Positions 26,245 through 38,659 of a stretch of 64,000 bases of DNA are shown here, one piece after another. The DNA is taken from NCBI RefSeq assembly GCF_051622035.1, contig NC_135356.1:4227577-4291576 (forward strand). Direction: 5' to 3'. This DNA comes from Arctopsyche grandis (lineage: Eukaryota > Arthropoda > Insecta > Trichoptera > Hydropsychidae). A program made the position numbers and the translations under genes. Below the pieces are notes generated by a model. It ran no database searches. It saw only the letters and a program-made list of their open reading frames with translations, and was not told the DNA's origin. Within the stretch, counting starts at the first letter, position 1; each line of letters begins with the position of its first letter.

Positions 26245-29200
26245 ATGACTGATAAAAAGGGTGATAAGTTGATGAAGTTCGGCCCGGACTGGTTGAGGAA
26301 CAATCTCTCTCGGGACACTTCTACTATAGTACAAGCAACCACTGCCTCTATAGTACAAGCAACCACTGCCACTATAGTACAAGCAACCACTGCCACTATA
26401 GTACAAGCATCCACTGCCACTATAGTACAAGCATCCACTGCCACTGTAGTACAAACAACCACTGCCACGACATGCGGAATTAGCGCTAAAAGTCGCACTA
26501 CGGCTAAATTTAAACCGGCCGAATACAAGTAAGATCGATCTCAAGTTCGAGATGGGCGTATCTGGAATTATAATCTTACACACTTGCCACAAGTTTCTGT
26601 TTTTATATACTGCTCTCATTCTTTTAAAGATAATTGCCGTTTTAATTTTAATTTTCTCCTATTTTTGGTGTGTATTTCGTGGTAATTAGATTATTAGTCA
26701 CATTGCGATCGCCCAAAAGACAATTTTTACAATGAAAAACGCGAATACGCAATATTTGGCGGGGACGCGACAATTGGTGCAAGTCCAAAAGGTTCAACGA
26801 CAAAATGTACCCGAAAATTAGTGCACTGACAAAATGTACCCGCGACAAAATGCTCACGCGACAAAATGTCCACGGAAATAATGTTCAAGCGACAAAATGT
26901 TCAAAAATCCTAAATTTTCCTATTTTAGTGGAAAAAGTAATTTTTTATTGTATTATATTTATCGATGTATATGGTATCTTGTACTAGTACTTTTTATCGT
27001 ATACATCGCGGGCGTTATTAAATTAGTATATATGACAGGTTTTCTCAACCGTATCCAATATTTACTTATTTAAATTGAAAAAAAAAAAACTTTCTAAGCG
27101 TATGAACTGCAGATTACATTGAATTAGTTTTTATGGCAGGGCTTCTCAACCGGCTCCAAAATTTTCTTTATTTCGAATGAATAATTTACTGCCTGCCATA
27201 TAAACTAATTCAATGTAATCTGCAGTTCATACGCTTAGAAAGTTTTTTTTTTAAATTTAAATAAGTAAAAGTTGGATACGGCTAAGAACCCCTAACATTT
27301 AAATTAATGCAATGACATCTTAAAATGGTATTCAATGTGTCACAATGACATTCACTTAAAATTTAATTGTTCAATTTAAATAAGAATATGTTGGTACGGT
27401 TGAGAACACCTGTAATTTATACTAATTTAATAACATCCGCGATCTATACGATAAAAAGTACCATATACATCGATAAATATAATACAATAAAAATTACTTT
27501 TTCCATTAAAAATTTAGGATTTTTGAACATTTTGTCGATTGAACATTATTTCCGTGGACATTTTGTCGCGTGAACATTTTTTCGCGGGTACATTTTGTCG
27601 CGTGAACATTTTGTCGCGGGTACATTTTGTCAGTGCACTAATTTTCGGGTACATTTTGTCGTTGAACCTTTTGGACTTGCACCAATTGTCGTGTAACCCG
27701 TTAGTATGATGGACTTTTCGGCTGCCAGACTGTTCCGTTATAGAGATTTTGTTGACTTTTAGGCGAGCGCTTTGTGACTAATAATCACCGAACCGTATTT
27801 TGGTAACATCGAAATCGATTTCATTATTAAATTTAACCCTTATACACATACAACCGATATATCAGCTTTCTTGGAATCAGCAAAAATACTTCGATATATC
27901 GGCTTTTCAAATTGACCTGTTTATTTTCACATTTTAAGGGTGAAAACACACTGAGTGGTATGGGACGTCACGTGTCCTTGGCTTCCCGCTTTGACCGTAA
28001 ACAGTGGGTGTTTCCCAAACCGAATTCCGGTGTAGTTGCACGTGCAGATTGCATATGCTTGGGAGGTCGCACGTGTATGCATATCCTATTTCATTCTTTG
28101 ACAAGTTTCTCCTACATTTCTTCAAATATGGAATTCGCCGTTATCGATCACTGTCAAGCGAGGATAAATACAAGGATTAAATATCACCGAAAACACTCCA
28201 GGGGGTGATTTTTGGGATTGTGCGCCTGTGTGCTCAGATGCGCCCGTATATCTAATAAGTACCACACGTCATAAACTAGACAATACTTTTGGTACATTGC
28301 TGTCGCATATACTCGACCCGCGATGGCCAATTACATTTCGTTTCATTTCGCATTGCATTTTGGTCAAGAAATATAACATTGTTCGTGCGTATAGTTTGAC
28401 TTTTATTTTTTGTTAGTTTTGAGTTTGTGTTTCGTATTTTGAAATATTTACATAAATAAAATTTGAATATAAAATACGAAAGTTGTTGATATTATTAATT
28501 TATTTATGGAATACGTATGTATATATTTTATATTAATGGAAAATTATATTTTTTAGACGATGAAAGTAATTGTGAACGTCATGTTATGGACAGCAAAACT
28601 TATAGTAATATTATTAAAGACCTAATGTTGAATTATATTTCAATAATATTATATAGTAAAATAAGAAATCATTTTACGTCCTTACAATGTACAAATGCGA
28701 CAGCATGCTTGGTTCTCATAAGTCTCACGCTAAATTGGATCGATTATGTAATTAAAATAATTCTAGACCACTTAAAACATAAAATATGTATTTCAATTTG
28801 AATGTTAAAACAAAATTATTTTCCAATATGAAATATCGTACTTTATAAAATGTGAGTGCACAAAATGATTAGTAAGGCTGCATTTAAAATCAGTGAGAGC
28901 ATTATAAATCCCTAGAAACGATGATTTTCACCGATGGTGAAAATATGTAGTTAGTTTATAAAGAAAAAGATACGCTCAACTTTTATAGGTTTATAATAGT
29001 ACTGAAATACCTGTGAGATTTATCATATGTTTTCCTTTCAGGTATAAAAGGGACGATTTACTTGCTCTTTACCGTGGCAAAGAACCGCCCCCTGAAGAGT
29101 TGACCGCTTTTAAATTAATTTTCGTTCAGAAGTCTCAAATTCCTATCGGTCTTCAGTTTTGTGTAAGTTGAAAATCGACCCCGAATTTCCTTCGATTTTG

Positions 29201-32200
29201 AGCTAAATTAAATATATTTTGTTAAATAAAAAAAATGATACGAATATCACGTATCATTTTTTTTATGAGTTATGAATGCTTTTTGGTTCGCCTTTGATCA
29301 TCTTAAGGTATCGAGTATCACAATTGAATGACATCGCATTATTTTTTGTGATGACAATATACGAAAATAATTGGAACAAAGTGTATACATTACACTGGAT
29401 GATAAATTTTCAATGTTTTATAATACAGAACAGAAGCCAAAACTTATCTAATTTGAACCCAATTTGATTGAACTATATTTTTTTTACTATATAGTTTTAT
29501 GGTCAAAGTAAGTGCTAAACTTTACTTTGTCATTATAAATTGTAAAAATTGTTAATCCAGATAATCTTTAATTCGAAGAATATGTATACATTGCTTAGCG
29601 TTACGTCTTAAAAATCACATACATTGTTGTAAATTTATTTGTTTAAGTTGTGATAAATTTATGGGCGATAACAGATTGCTAATTCCTGCAAAAATAATTT
29701 GCTAATTGTCAAACGACATGTACAATTAATTAATCAAATTACAGATTAGATTAATTATGATACATCAGCTGTAATTCTATTCCCTCTTTTTATTTCAATC
29801 TAGAATTGTATTGGATATTAACTGCTTGTTCAGTTAGTTATATAATAAATATTATAACGAGCAAGAAATTTTATTGTGTATTAATGATTTTCGCAAAACA
29901 GTAGTAACACTGTTCGACGAAAACAGCTCATGCAATATTAATGAAATATTTTAGCCAAGACGGGTAAGAGCAAAGAGGCCAATTTTACCAAGATGTGATG
30001 CTATGGCTAACGTTGATTTGAAACTCGGTAATAAAAATTGGAATAGAGAGCACACTCGTCCACAAATAAATTATTTCCAGCCGAGGTATGATATACATGT
30101 CTTAATTTATTTGTTTTTTTAATATTCCTTATTTTCTATATGGGTCAGATAATGCTTACATATTTATTTTTGTTTATAGATGGCTTAATGAAAGTAACTG
30201 GAGGCAAAATCATCACTTAAATAAAGGACCGGAAGGAGATGAAACATGGAGAAATGCTCGGCAGGAATATCAGAAAAATAGTTAGTTTTATCTTGTTTAC
30301 TATGTTGTTGTATAGAATAATGTAAAAAAATACATCAACACTTGGAGATTTCATCCGATGCATATTTAATGGATAATAATTCACTATATATTTAATGAAT
30401 TTAATTATATAAACATTCTAGAACTAAAGATAGAAATACGCTAAATCAATCTTGTATGTTTGTAGGATGGAATGAAAAAGGAAAGGATCGTCGTGATTTT
30501 CAACGTCCCTTCTCCAACGATCCTTGGATCGATGATAGACAAAGTCCAGATGATATTGTGCCCGAGTGGTAAATTTTTATTTCTTTATAAAAATACATAC
30601 GATATTATAAATGCTGAAATGTATGCGCTCACTTTTCAATGTTTCAGGGCAAATACTGAAGACGTATTAGACGAGACGGGAACTTTTGATGCATCGGGTG
30701 CTTTTCTTCCCATCCTAAACAATGGAAAACTAGAAACTGAAGAAAATAATAACGTCGAAGAAGATAGTTATTCAGCCGGAAATGGGTATAAATTGATTTC
30801 TAGATTTAAATGCTCAAATCTATGATAATTCATTTCAACACTGGTTTGAAGTCGTGAGGTTTATCTATGTCATAATCACTCGGTTGTGGCACATCACTGA
30901 TAAATTCATTGTGTATTTATTAATGAGTAATCGGTTTTTGAGGAGTAAACTAATGGTTGATATTTATAATTGAAATAAATAAACAACTCATAGAAATATA
31001 ACCGCACATGAGGAGAATTTCATATGAAAAAGTCATAAATGCCAAGCGATTATTTTACTTATACTCTTACATGTGGAAGTATTTTTTTGCTTTATGAAGT
31101 ATATTATTTATATATTTAGAATCTGTTTTATCAAACAAGTAAAATTTTTTGTGCGAATCGGCATGAAGTGATCGGGATGAAGATAAAGTCGTACTTAGAG
31201 CTACATACATATATTAAAATTCTAGAAATAGTATGTCTGAAAACCAGGATGGTAATCAGGATGATAATCAGGATGATAATCAGGATGATAATCAGGAGGA
31301 GAATTTAGAAAGTGAAAATGTACTAGAAAATGATAATCCCGCGGTAGTAGATCCTCCACAGCCTATAGATATTCCCGAAGTCGTCAGTGAGAGTGAGGAC
31401 AATTCGACGAGTATGCCGCAAATATTAAAATTGTAAGTCGATTGTGAATTGCATCAACGTTTTATACTTACATATATATGGGTATTGATTGTTGTATTAA
31501 TTGTTTTTTGTGTCAACAGTGATATGGAAGACTCTAGTTATTCAATGGTCGAAGATTACTTAAATAAATTAGTACAAGAGGATGATATAGAAAGAAATAG
31601 GAATAAATTTGAACAGACTTTGGATCCACAAAAATATCCATTCCCGATGGACCCCAACGTTCCCATGATGGGACCTGTAAGTTACATCATATAAAGTACG
31701 TTGAGATTGTTTGTGTGCGTTTGAATATATCGTTATTTTTTTTTTTTAGATACCATATCCCATGCTTCCACCTGGAGTTGTGCATGATTTTTTAAAACCG
31801 AACATGCTACCGCTTCCCTACGAGAGTAACGGCTGGTATTATCAAGATCATCAGGTGCAATATTGTCTTGTAGATTTGATGTTTAAGATTCAATGTACAC
31901 GCATATATTAATGTATTTTGTTCGAACAGGATATAATCCGAGGACCGTATTCAGCCTTCGAAATTACTGAATATTGTAATGCGGGTTATTTGAGCAACTT
32001 TTCGCTGATTCGCAAAGGTGCCGGACCGCATTTCATACCTCTCAATCGGTTGTTTGAACTGTGCGGTGGGGTTTTGCCATTTTTAGTTGCCGATCACATT
32101 ACAACAAATATTTTCAATGTTAGTGTATATTATATATGTATATTGTTCATTTAAATTTCAAATTATCCATGCCTCTCTGTTGTTATCTAACGCTTTATCG

Positions 32201-35200
32201 TCTGCCCCAAATAGCAGATGAATTATTTACAGCCGTCGCCTTATATGCCACCTTGCCCGGATCCCAGGTTGATATACAGCGAGAATAATCCAAATATGAA
32301 TCATCAAGCATCTGCAAACAAACCATCCGGTTCTGTCAAGGTACATTCTTATTTTTTTTAAAATGTCAATCAATCGCCTCAATTTTAAAATATTGCCAAC
32401 GAGCTGAATAAACTAATTTTCAATTTGAGACAAATTTTATGTAATCATGTGAGATTTGCGATACATGAAAAAAGGCATTGTACAAATCTTTAAAGATTCT
32501 GATGTGTTCCAAAATTAAATTGAAGAATCTACAGCCGCTCACCATCCGCTGCTGGATGAAGGCCTCTCTAACACGCTTCCACTCGTCTCTGTTTTATGCA
32601 ACTCTCGTCCATCTCACCGCACACATTTTCCTAATTTCGTTTACCCATCTTCCGTACGGTATTCCTTTTGCCCTTTTGAATCCTCTCGGGTACCATTCGA
32701 GAACTTCTTTTGTCCGCCTTCCGTCCATTCTTCTAGTCACATGCCCCGTCCATTGCCATTTCAATCTCTTTACTCTATCCACTATGTCCACTACCCTTGT
32801 CATACTTCTGACCCACGTGTTCCGCTTCCTGTCTTTCTTTTTTATGCCGAGCATACAGCGTTCCATATTTTTTTGAGTGCATTGGACTTTGTGTAGCATC
32901 CATACGTCATCACTGGCAAAACGCATTGATCGAAGATCTTTTTCTTCAGGCAGAGTGGCTTTTTTGATTCAAAAACAATAATCATTCGTCCAAATGCACT
33001 CCATCCTTATTTTATGCGTCTTTTTATTTCTTCTTCTGTCAAATCTAATAATTACTATCAAATCCTTAGTGGAAAAATAATTTATCTAGTTAAAAAAATT
33101 CAAGTAATATTACTGCACTGAAAATTTTGTTCAGTTTTTAAATTTATTTTTCAATTTTGGATTTAACGATTTTGAAATTGTTAAATTGCATTCAAAATTT
33201 AGTAATATAAATCAATCACTCATGAAATGGTGTATTTTTTTTAGTTTTTTCATTCTGAATTGATCATCAGCTCATCTCTGTTCGTCATACGGATTACATA
33301 CGAAATGAGTTTAAAGAGTTTTCCATTTTGGAAAATTGCGTTGAATCAAAACAGCGTAGAAAAGTTAATAAGAGGGACATCTAATATATCATTTCGAAAG
33401 AGACTTTGCATATTTGTTTGGTTCGCAAAATCCGTGACTTCGTCGAACAAATGAATACATTCAAATAAATTTAAATAAAATAAAACTATTCAAATAAATG
33501 TAATAAAACGTTTACTATTAGATTGGCCATGTTTAAGCGGTTTATATTAAAAATACCGAGCGAAGCCGGGTAAAACCACTAGTGTATTATATTTCTTATT
33601 TGAAATTTTGCTCAATCCATTGTGAATTGTGACACGGTGATCGTATACAATCTATTGCATCGATCGCACTATTGATTAAGAGACACGTGCCGGAATGAGC
33701 TTATGTCTGATGAATGATATGTTGTCGTTTTTAGGATTTCATTAATGCTGCATCTTTGTCTATGGACCGCTTGAGTCAGCAGGTCAATAACGAATTGTCG
33801 AAACGTCCCATTCAGATGTCTAATTTTGTGAGTTTTTATTTTAATTTTGTATTTATTAATTTTGTGCTGTATTATAATAAAAAATAATAACCCATCCGTG
33901 AATGAATGCAGTTCCCAATGAATATAATGCTACCTCCGAGACCGAATGTACCACCTCTTCATCCGTTCCAACATGATATGGTTAGTAGTAATTGACGCTC
34001 TTTATGTTAATTTATTATTTTTTTTTAATTTAATGTATAATTTATATTATTATTGGTTTTGTTATTAATCGCGATTATATCTATAAACTAATTAAATATT
34101 AGTATATAATCTTAATTTATTATGTCCATATATATATATATATGTATATAATATACCTGAATGTTTGATTGAATATGATTTTTGATTTTAAAAGAGGATA
34201 GAAAACCAATTGCCTTTTGAATACAACCAAATACCATATCAACCTCCAGAACATGCCAATGTTATGAATTTACCGCCACAATTAGAAACAGCGGTAGGTT
34301 GAATAATTTATAATTATAATTTTATATTGGACTCGTTATTTATTTTCATGTTACGCTATATTTAAGCCTTGCAATGATTGGGTGCCATTGAATCCACCGA
34401 GTTTATCTTGGATTGAATCGACAATGCAGCCAAAGGTCAGCACATATGTGCCGATTCCGATGCCTGTCAGTTCGCACACGGTTCAAAATACAAACGAAGA
34501 GCCGGCGTCAATCTTGTCCCATCCTCTCGATGACTATTTAGCAGGCCTCAAGTTCGCTGAATTATCCGTTGGTGCTGGGCCCGCTCCAGTTCCGATATCT
34601 AATACTCAATCAGTTGTGTCATCGACGGTGACTGATTCGCCCCTGTGGAATAACCGAGTATGATTTTACATTGCAATATCCAAGTGACTGTTTATGAGAT
34701 TATGAGGTGTTCTTATTCGAGTGTGTTTTTTTTTTTATTATTATTTATAGGTTGCTACGACTTCAGTAGAGACCTTCGACTATAATCTGTCGATATTGGC
34801 GCAAAGACAGAAACCAATATATGCAATATCACTTCAACAACAACAACAACAGCAGCAGTTTTCTAATGTGGAACAGCCGGCGTATACTATACAAGAAAAA
34901 CAAGCCAACAACCAAGAGCCCGATGCATCGATCAGCACTGCTGAATTTGAAAAATCGGTATTTGACCAATATGCATATGTATTTTTATGAAAATTTTTAT
35001 CAATTTGATTTAGTTTCTGTTCATACTTTCAATACGAGGTGTTTGAAACCAACTGATATACATGTGTATATATTTATTTATTATTTTAGAATTTTGACAC
35101 ATTAGAAGTAGTCAAACGCAAGTCAAAAGATAAGAATTCGGACAACAAAAAGAAAGGAAATGACGAAAAGAAACAATTCAGATCGGAAAGTAAACCGTAC

Positions 35201-38200
35201 GTAATTTATTATTTATCAGTTGAGAATTTTAATTAGCCATAAGTTATATGAAAAAAATCGTTTCCATAAAAACCTATTCTGTTTTGTTGTTTATTTATTT
35301 ATTTTGATATTTTAGGAAAGATGCTTTCTTTGTGAAACCTGTTACGATTGACGCTAGCACCAAAGTAAGTCGATATAATTCTGAATTTCAGTCGATCCGA
35401 ATTCACATGATGATAACGTGACATTTTTTTAATTTTCAGCAAATACTGGAATTGGTTCAAAGTCAACAGAAAAGGAGACAACAGCAGCAAGCGTTTCCCG
35501 TTCAGTCTCTTCCGTGGAACATCAAAGAACATAATCATGACATTGAGAATACTCAACATATTATACACCAAATGAAGTATGCGCTGAAACATATTCGATT
35601 TTAAATCGATTTATTTATATTTGTTTATATTTGTTTTTTTTTGTTTTTAGATACAACGAAAATCATTCTAGAGATATTAACATTAACTCTACGTTTGGCA
35701 AAATGCAGATTAACTCCAATGAAGTGTTAGATATTATCCCTCCAAGTATATTCAACAATTCAGCTAGTGTAGTAAGTAGAGAAAAAGTCAACAATGGTTC
35801 TATGCAATCTACTCAGTTCACGTGGGCTAATTCTACGCCGTTGTCTAGTGCTAATGTCATATCTTTTGCCGAAATTCAAGCTGAGGAACAATTGCAAAAT
35901 GCCAAAGTGAGTTTGTTTTTTTTTTTTTTAGTTAATAAATAATAGTATCTATGTATGTAGTTCTGATTAATATTGGTCTTTCGTTGTTTGAGCAGTTAGA
36001 GAAGAGTGCGTCTGCGTCCAGAATATACCATTCAAAAAGCCAACAAAGGATGTGGAATAATTCAAATGACACGTCTATTGAAGGTGATTCAAAACTTATT
36101 CTATCTTATCGCGTGTATACTTAGTTTAAATGTTGTAACTTGCAATAATAATATTTTCAATCGTGAGATTTCGTTTCAGGCTTTTGGGATACACAGTCGA
36201 GTAAGTTGAAAATTGTCGCTCTATCCAAATCTTCTTCTAGTAATGGACAAGCAGCAATGGCGAAATCGCTTCAATCACCACCCAAAGTTGAAAAAAGTAA
36301 TCATATATATAAAGACGGTAATCTATGGGTGGGTGTGTGGGTGTGTGTGTGTGTGTGTCCTAACTCTCGCCGAACATAATGAACGAATCGATAAAAATCG
36401 ATTAATTAATCTTTCGACGAGACGACTTTGTCGCGACTCGAACCGATCACCCCAAATAGCCTGAATATGGGTCTAAATTGAGCTAATGGTCTCGGACAAC
36501 ACGCCAAATCCAATTTTTCATTTCGCCTTTTTTTTTTAAACATTAGTTGAAATATTCCTTCTCGCCATATAAAAATACGTAATTTTAATACTTTCATTTA
36601 GCGAGGTTTTGAACCATTTTTTTTTCTTTTCATATAAAACAATTAAATATATATTTTTAATTGAAATTATTGAAATTAATTTATATTTAAGCGATATTTG
36701 AAAAATAAAATTAATTCCAAATCACGGAATCGAACTAAGGCCCCCTCGCCCAGAACAGGTCGCTAGCCATTAGACTACAGCCTCGACAGAAAAAACGCTC
36801 TAAAATTACTTAATATTCGATTATACTATAGAAGTATGGGGAACCAATCATTCGCGTATCTTCGGCTTTCGTCGACAATCTTTTTCGATTTCCGATTTCT
36901 TATGATCAACCATCAACCAGTATGGGGAACAAAATTTTTTTATTTTCAGTTTTTTTCAAATTTTTCATCTTTTTCATTATTTCCATTTTTTTTCATTATT
37001 TTCAATTTTTTAATTTTTTTTAATTTTTTTCATAATTTTAATTTTTTTGTGCCTTTGTCTTTCCGAAACCAGTCGATTCCATATCTTTAACTTTATTTTT
37101 ATTCGAGTTTCAATTTTTTTTCGAAACCACCCGTTGAAATCAACGGGCCCTACACTAGTATTTTATGTTATTCCTAGTTTCGTCGTAAAAATATATGAGA
37201 AAATGACAAGAAACTCTTAGGGCGAAAACACACTCAGTGGTATGGGACGTCGTGTGTCCTTGACTTCCCGCTGTGCACGTGCAGAATGAACATGTTTGGG
37301 AGGTCGCACGTGTATGCATATCCACATGCAACTGACAAGTTTCTCCTGCATTTCTTCAAATATGGGATTCACCGCTATCGATCACTCTCAAGCAAAGATA
37401 AATACAAGGATAAATTTTTTTTTTTATTTAAATATAACAGGTTAACTCCAATGCGCCTTCCTGGCCAATTACAAACAACGCAGCATTTTTATTACATAAG
37501 TCGCCGAATTACGTAACACTGAAAAAATCGAAATTAACAAGACATCTATGAATTTCAAACTTGTACATACATAAATCATACTCAAATAGTGGTGATATCG
37601 TAGGTAGGACGGTTTTTAGCCAATTTAATGGAGGAGCCGTTTCAACGATGAAATCAGAAAAATTGGCAAACTCTGATAGGAAACGATCGACTTTAGTCAG
37701 AAATATCCAAGTCCTTTTTATTTTCGAAATGGTCTAATTATATCTGAAATGTGCTCTCCTCGAGCTTGCCTCTCTGAGGCGCAGACACACAGAATCGTAC
37801 GGCACGGTATGCCTAGATGGACTCCAGCTGTAAATGGGCGTTTCTTATTTATTTATTTATTTACATATTTGTCAGTGACATTCATTAATAATTTTCAATA
37901 TAAAGCGAGAATCACACATTAATATTATTCTATTAAATTTCAGTATTGAAAGTGGTTCCAATTGTTAAAATGGAAACGATCGAAAATCCGATCATTGAAA
38001 ATAGTGATGAAGACGCCTTGTACAAATTTATCGCATGGGCGCAAAATGAATTGTACTCAATGAGCGATATAATCGATGGTAATATTATTCCTGTACTATT
38101 TTGTATTTTGTATAATTAATGTGGATTGTTTATAATTTTTTTATTATATTTCTGCTTCAGTTCACGATTTTGTTAATTTTTTACGTACGGTGGAGTCACC

Positions 38201-38659
38201 GTTTGAAGTGGAGGAATATGCTAAAGTCTACTTGGGCGATACTAAAGGTTCTATCGATTTTGCCAAACTATTTATACAGCAAAGGTAATGTTTTTGTTTT
38301 TGTTTTGCTATTTTTTTTTTTATATACTAAAAATAATATGTTTTATTGTTTTTTCTAGATCGCAAATGTTATTTTCAAAATCTCGTTCGATTCCGTGCGA
38401 CGATCTATGTTCTCCGGCACCTGCCTTTAATCCTTCAGTTGACAAACGAGAAGATCCCAAAGTTCGCTTTAATCATGTGGTTTTTATTACTTAGCCCACA
38501 ATGCCAACTTATCCACTGCTAATTTTAAAACTTTAATGATTTCAGAACAAGAATAAAAAGAAGAAAGGGAAGATGTCTAAAATCGACGCCCGTATCTTAG
38601 GCTTTAATGCAACAGCTTCTGAAAATCGTTTCAATGTTGGAAACATAGATGTACCTTAA
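26245..38659 (+). CDS. Gyf: GIGYF/Gyf homologue, GYF-domain translational repressor
   Basis: Homologue of GIGYF1/2 (fly Gyf), the cytoplasmic partner of 4E-HP in mRNA repression. Exons: 26245-26528, 29042-29162, 29955-30085, 30180-30280, 30466-30568, 30648-30785, 31226-31432, 31520-31676, 31750-31854, 31930-32118, 32218-32340, 33735-33827, 33912-33980, 34195-34293, 34367-34657, 34751-34957, 35090-35196, 35316-35364, 35440-35576, 35651-35906, 35996-36083, 36180-36296, 37944-38078, 38161-38284, 38359-38476, 38546-38659. All phases fit; about 1220 aa. The start GCCGCCATGA is a strong Kozak context. Family landmarks: [10 protein letters not shown] at the N terminus; [12 protein letters not shown] (residues 94-105), a YxxxxL eIF4E/4E-HP motif; [11 protein letters not shown]; a GYF domain from Trp443; [10 protein letters not shown]; and the C terminus [18 protein letters not shown]. 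Oddities: a 24-bp minisatellite in exon 1, an NQDD repeat in exon 7, a Q tract in exon 16 and an atypical GYF signature. Least certain: the exon 2 and exon 25 donors. Confidence 0.92.
26323..26466 (+). repeat. 24-bp in-frame minisatellite in GIGYF exon 1
   Basis: Six head-to-tail copies of a 24-bp unit of the type ACTATAGTACAAGCAACC plus ACTGCC. The unit is in frame and encodes TIVQATTA with minor variants (S for T), residues about 27-74. It lies between the conserved FGPDWLR segment and the 4E-binding motif. Confidence 0.95.
26681..27794 (-). mobile_element. MITE copy (GGTTCGGTGAT family) split by a nested element
   Basis: The outer parts (26681-26760 and 27700-27794) match the reverse complement of the copy at 50650-50838, ending AATAATCACCGAACC on the right. 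The 939 bp between them belong to a later foldback element. It lies in intron 1 of GIGYF. Confidence 0.8.
26761..27699. mobile_element. foldback element with GACAAAATGT-rich arms
   Basis: Long inverted arms: about 26767-27010 pairs with about 27430-27695. Each arm carries several copies of CGCGACAAAATGT-type motifs and the text CAATTGGTGCAAGTCCAAAA. Inside lies a second inverted pair around CTTTCTAAGCGTATGAACTG (about 27091-27160 and 27195-27260). There is no coding capacity. Inserted into an older MITE. Confidence 0.85.
27937..28245 (+). mobile_element. MITE copy, AGGGTGAAAACACACTGAG family
   Basis: Begins AGGGTGAAAACACACTGAG and ends near CTGTGTGCTCAGATGCGCCC. The internal text CTTCAAATATGGAATTCGCC and TATCGATCACTGTCAAGC is shared with copies at 37219-37412, 42204-42372 and (inverted) 63717-63991. 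In GIGYF intron 1. Confidence 0.75.
28317..28760 (+). repeat. dispersed repeat, GCGATGGCCAATTACATTTC family
   Basis: A further copy runs in reverse at 46843-47172, and a partial copy lies at 50318-50545. Shared text includes CATGTTATGGACAGCAAAAC and TTACGTCCTTACAATGT. Termini are unclear and no coding motif is seen. In GIGYF intron 1. Confidence 0.75.
29224..29263. other. short A/T-capped hairpin
   Basis: AAAAAAATGATACG and CGTATCATTTTTTTT form a stem of about 14 bp around an 8-nt loop, about 65 nt downstream of the exon 2 donor of GIGYF. Confidence 0.6.
31242..31293 (+). repeat. 12-bp in-frame repeat in GIGYF exon 7
   Basis: About four copies of GATGATAATCAG, the first slightly divergent, encoding an acidic NQDD repeat within a low-complexity acidic exon between the GTFDASGAF segment and the GYF domain. 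Confidence 0.9.
32520..32955 (-). pseudogene. LINE 3' fragment in GIGYF intron 11
   Basis: The minus strand encodes the C-terminal tail of an endonuclease-RT type [74 protein letters not shown], then after a stop [15 protein letters not shown]. The polymerase motifs are absent. It is the same family as the fragment at 54990-55345 and different from the one at 19824. Confidence 0.8.
33381..33583 (-). repeat. interspersed repeat copy (ACCGAGCGAAGCCGGG)
   Basis: A short uninterrupted copy of the family seen at 44305, 44494, 45518, 46111 and 51568. It starts with ATTTCGAAAGAGACTTTG and ends TACCGAGCGAAGCCGGGTAA then CACTAGT. It serves as the reference for reconstructing the split copy at 10391-12797. 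In GIGYF intron 11. Confidence 0.8.
36297..37943. other. repeat-filled intron 22 of GIGYF
   Basis: Contains a (GT)n run near 36329-36358, a tRNA-like stretch, a long T-rich tract (36930-37060), a MITE copy at 37219-37412, a reverse SINE fragment at 37412-37510 and a dispersed repeat at about 37755-37885 that recurs at 51325-51440. No exon is recognised inside. Confidence 0.7.
36716..36785 (-). repeat. tRNA-like SINE head or tRNA relic
   Basis: On the minus strand a GAGGCTGTAGTCTAATGGCT stretch resembles a pol III A box and GTTCGATTCC a B box, about 35 nt apart. The acceptor ends do not pair, so a functional tRNA is unlikely. Confidence 0.45.

Noticed and set aside
26155-26619. Minus-strand open frames with repeated GSGCLYYS and VVACTIVA text
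   Set aside because: They are antisense readings of the 24-bp minisatellite in GIGYF exon 1, whose plus strand joins correctly to conserved GIGYF sequence.
36180-36296. An extra small intron (GTAAGT ... TTCTAG) within GIGYF exon 22
   Set aside because: Reading straight through keeps one open frame ([20 protein letters not shown]) with suitable composition; removing the stretch shifts the frame.
36716-36785. Possible functional tRNA on the minus strand
   Set aside because: A- and B-box-like text is present but the acceptor ends do not pair and no credible anticodon arm could be drawn; a SINE head or relic is more likely.
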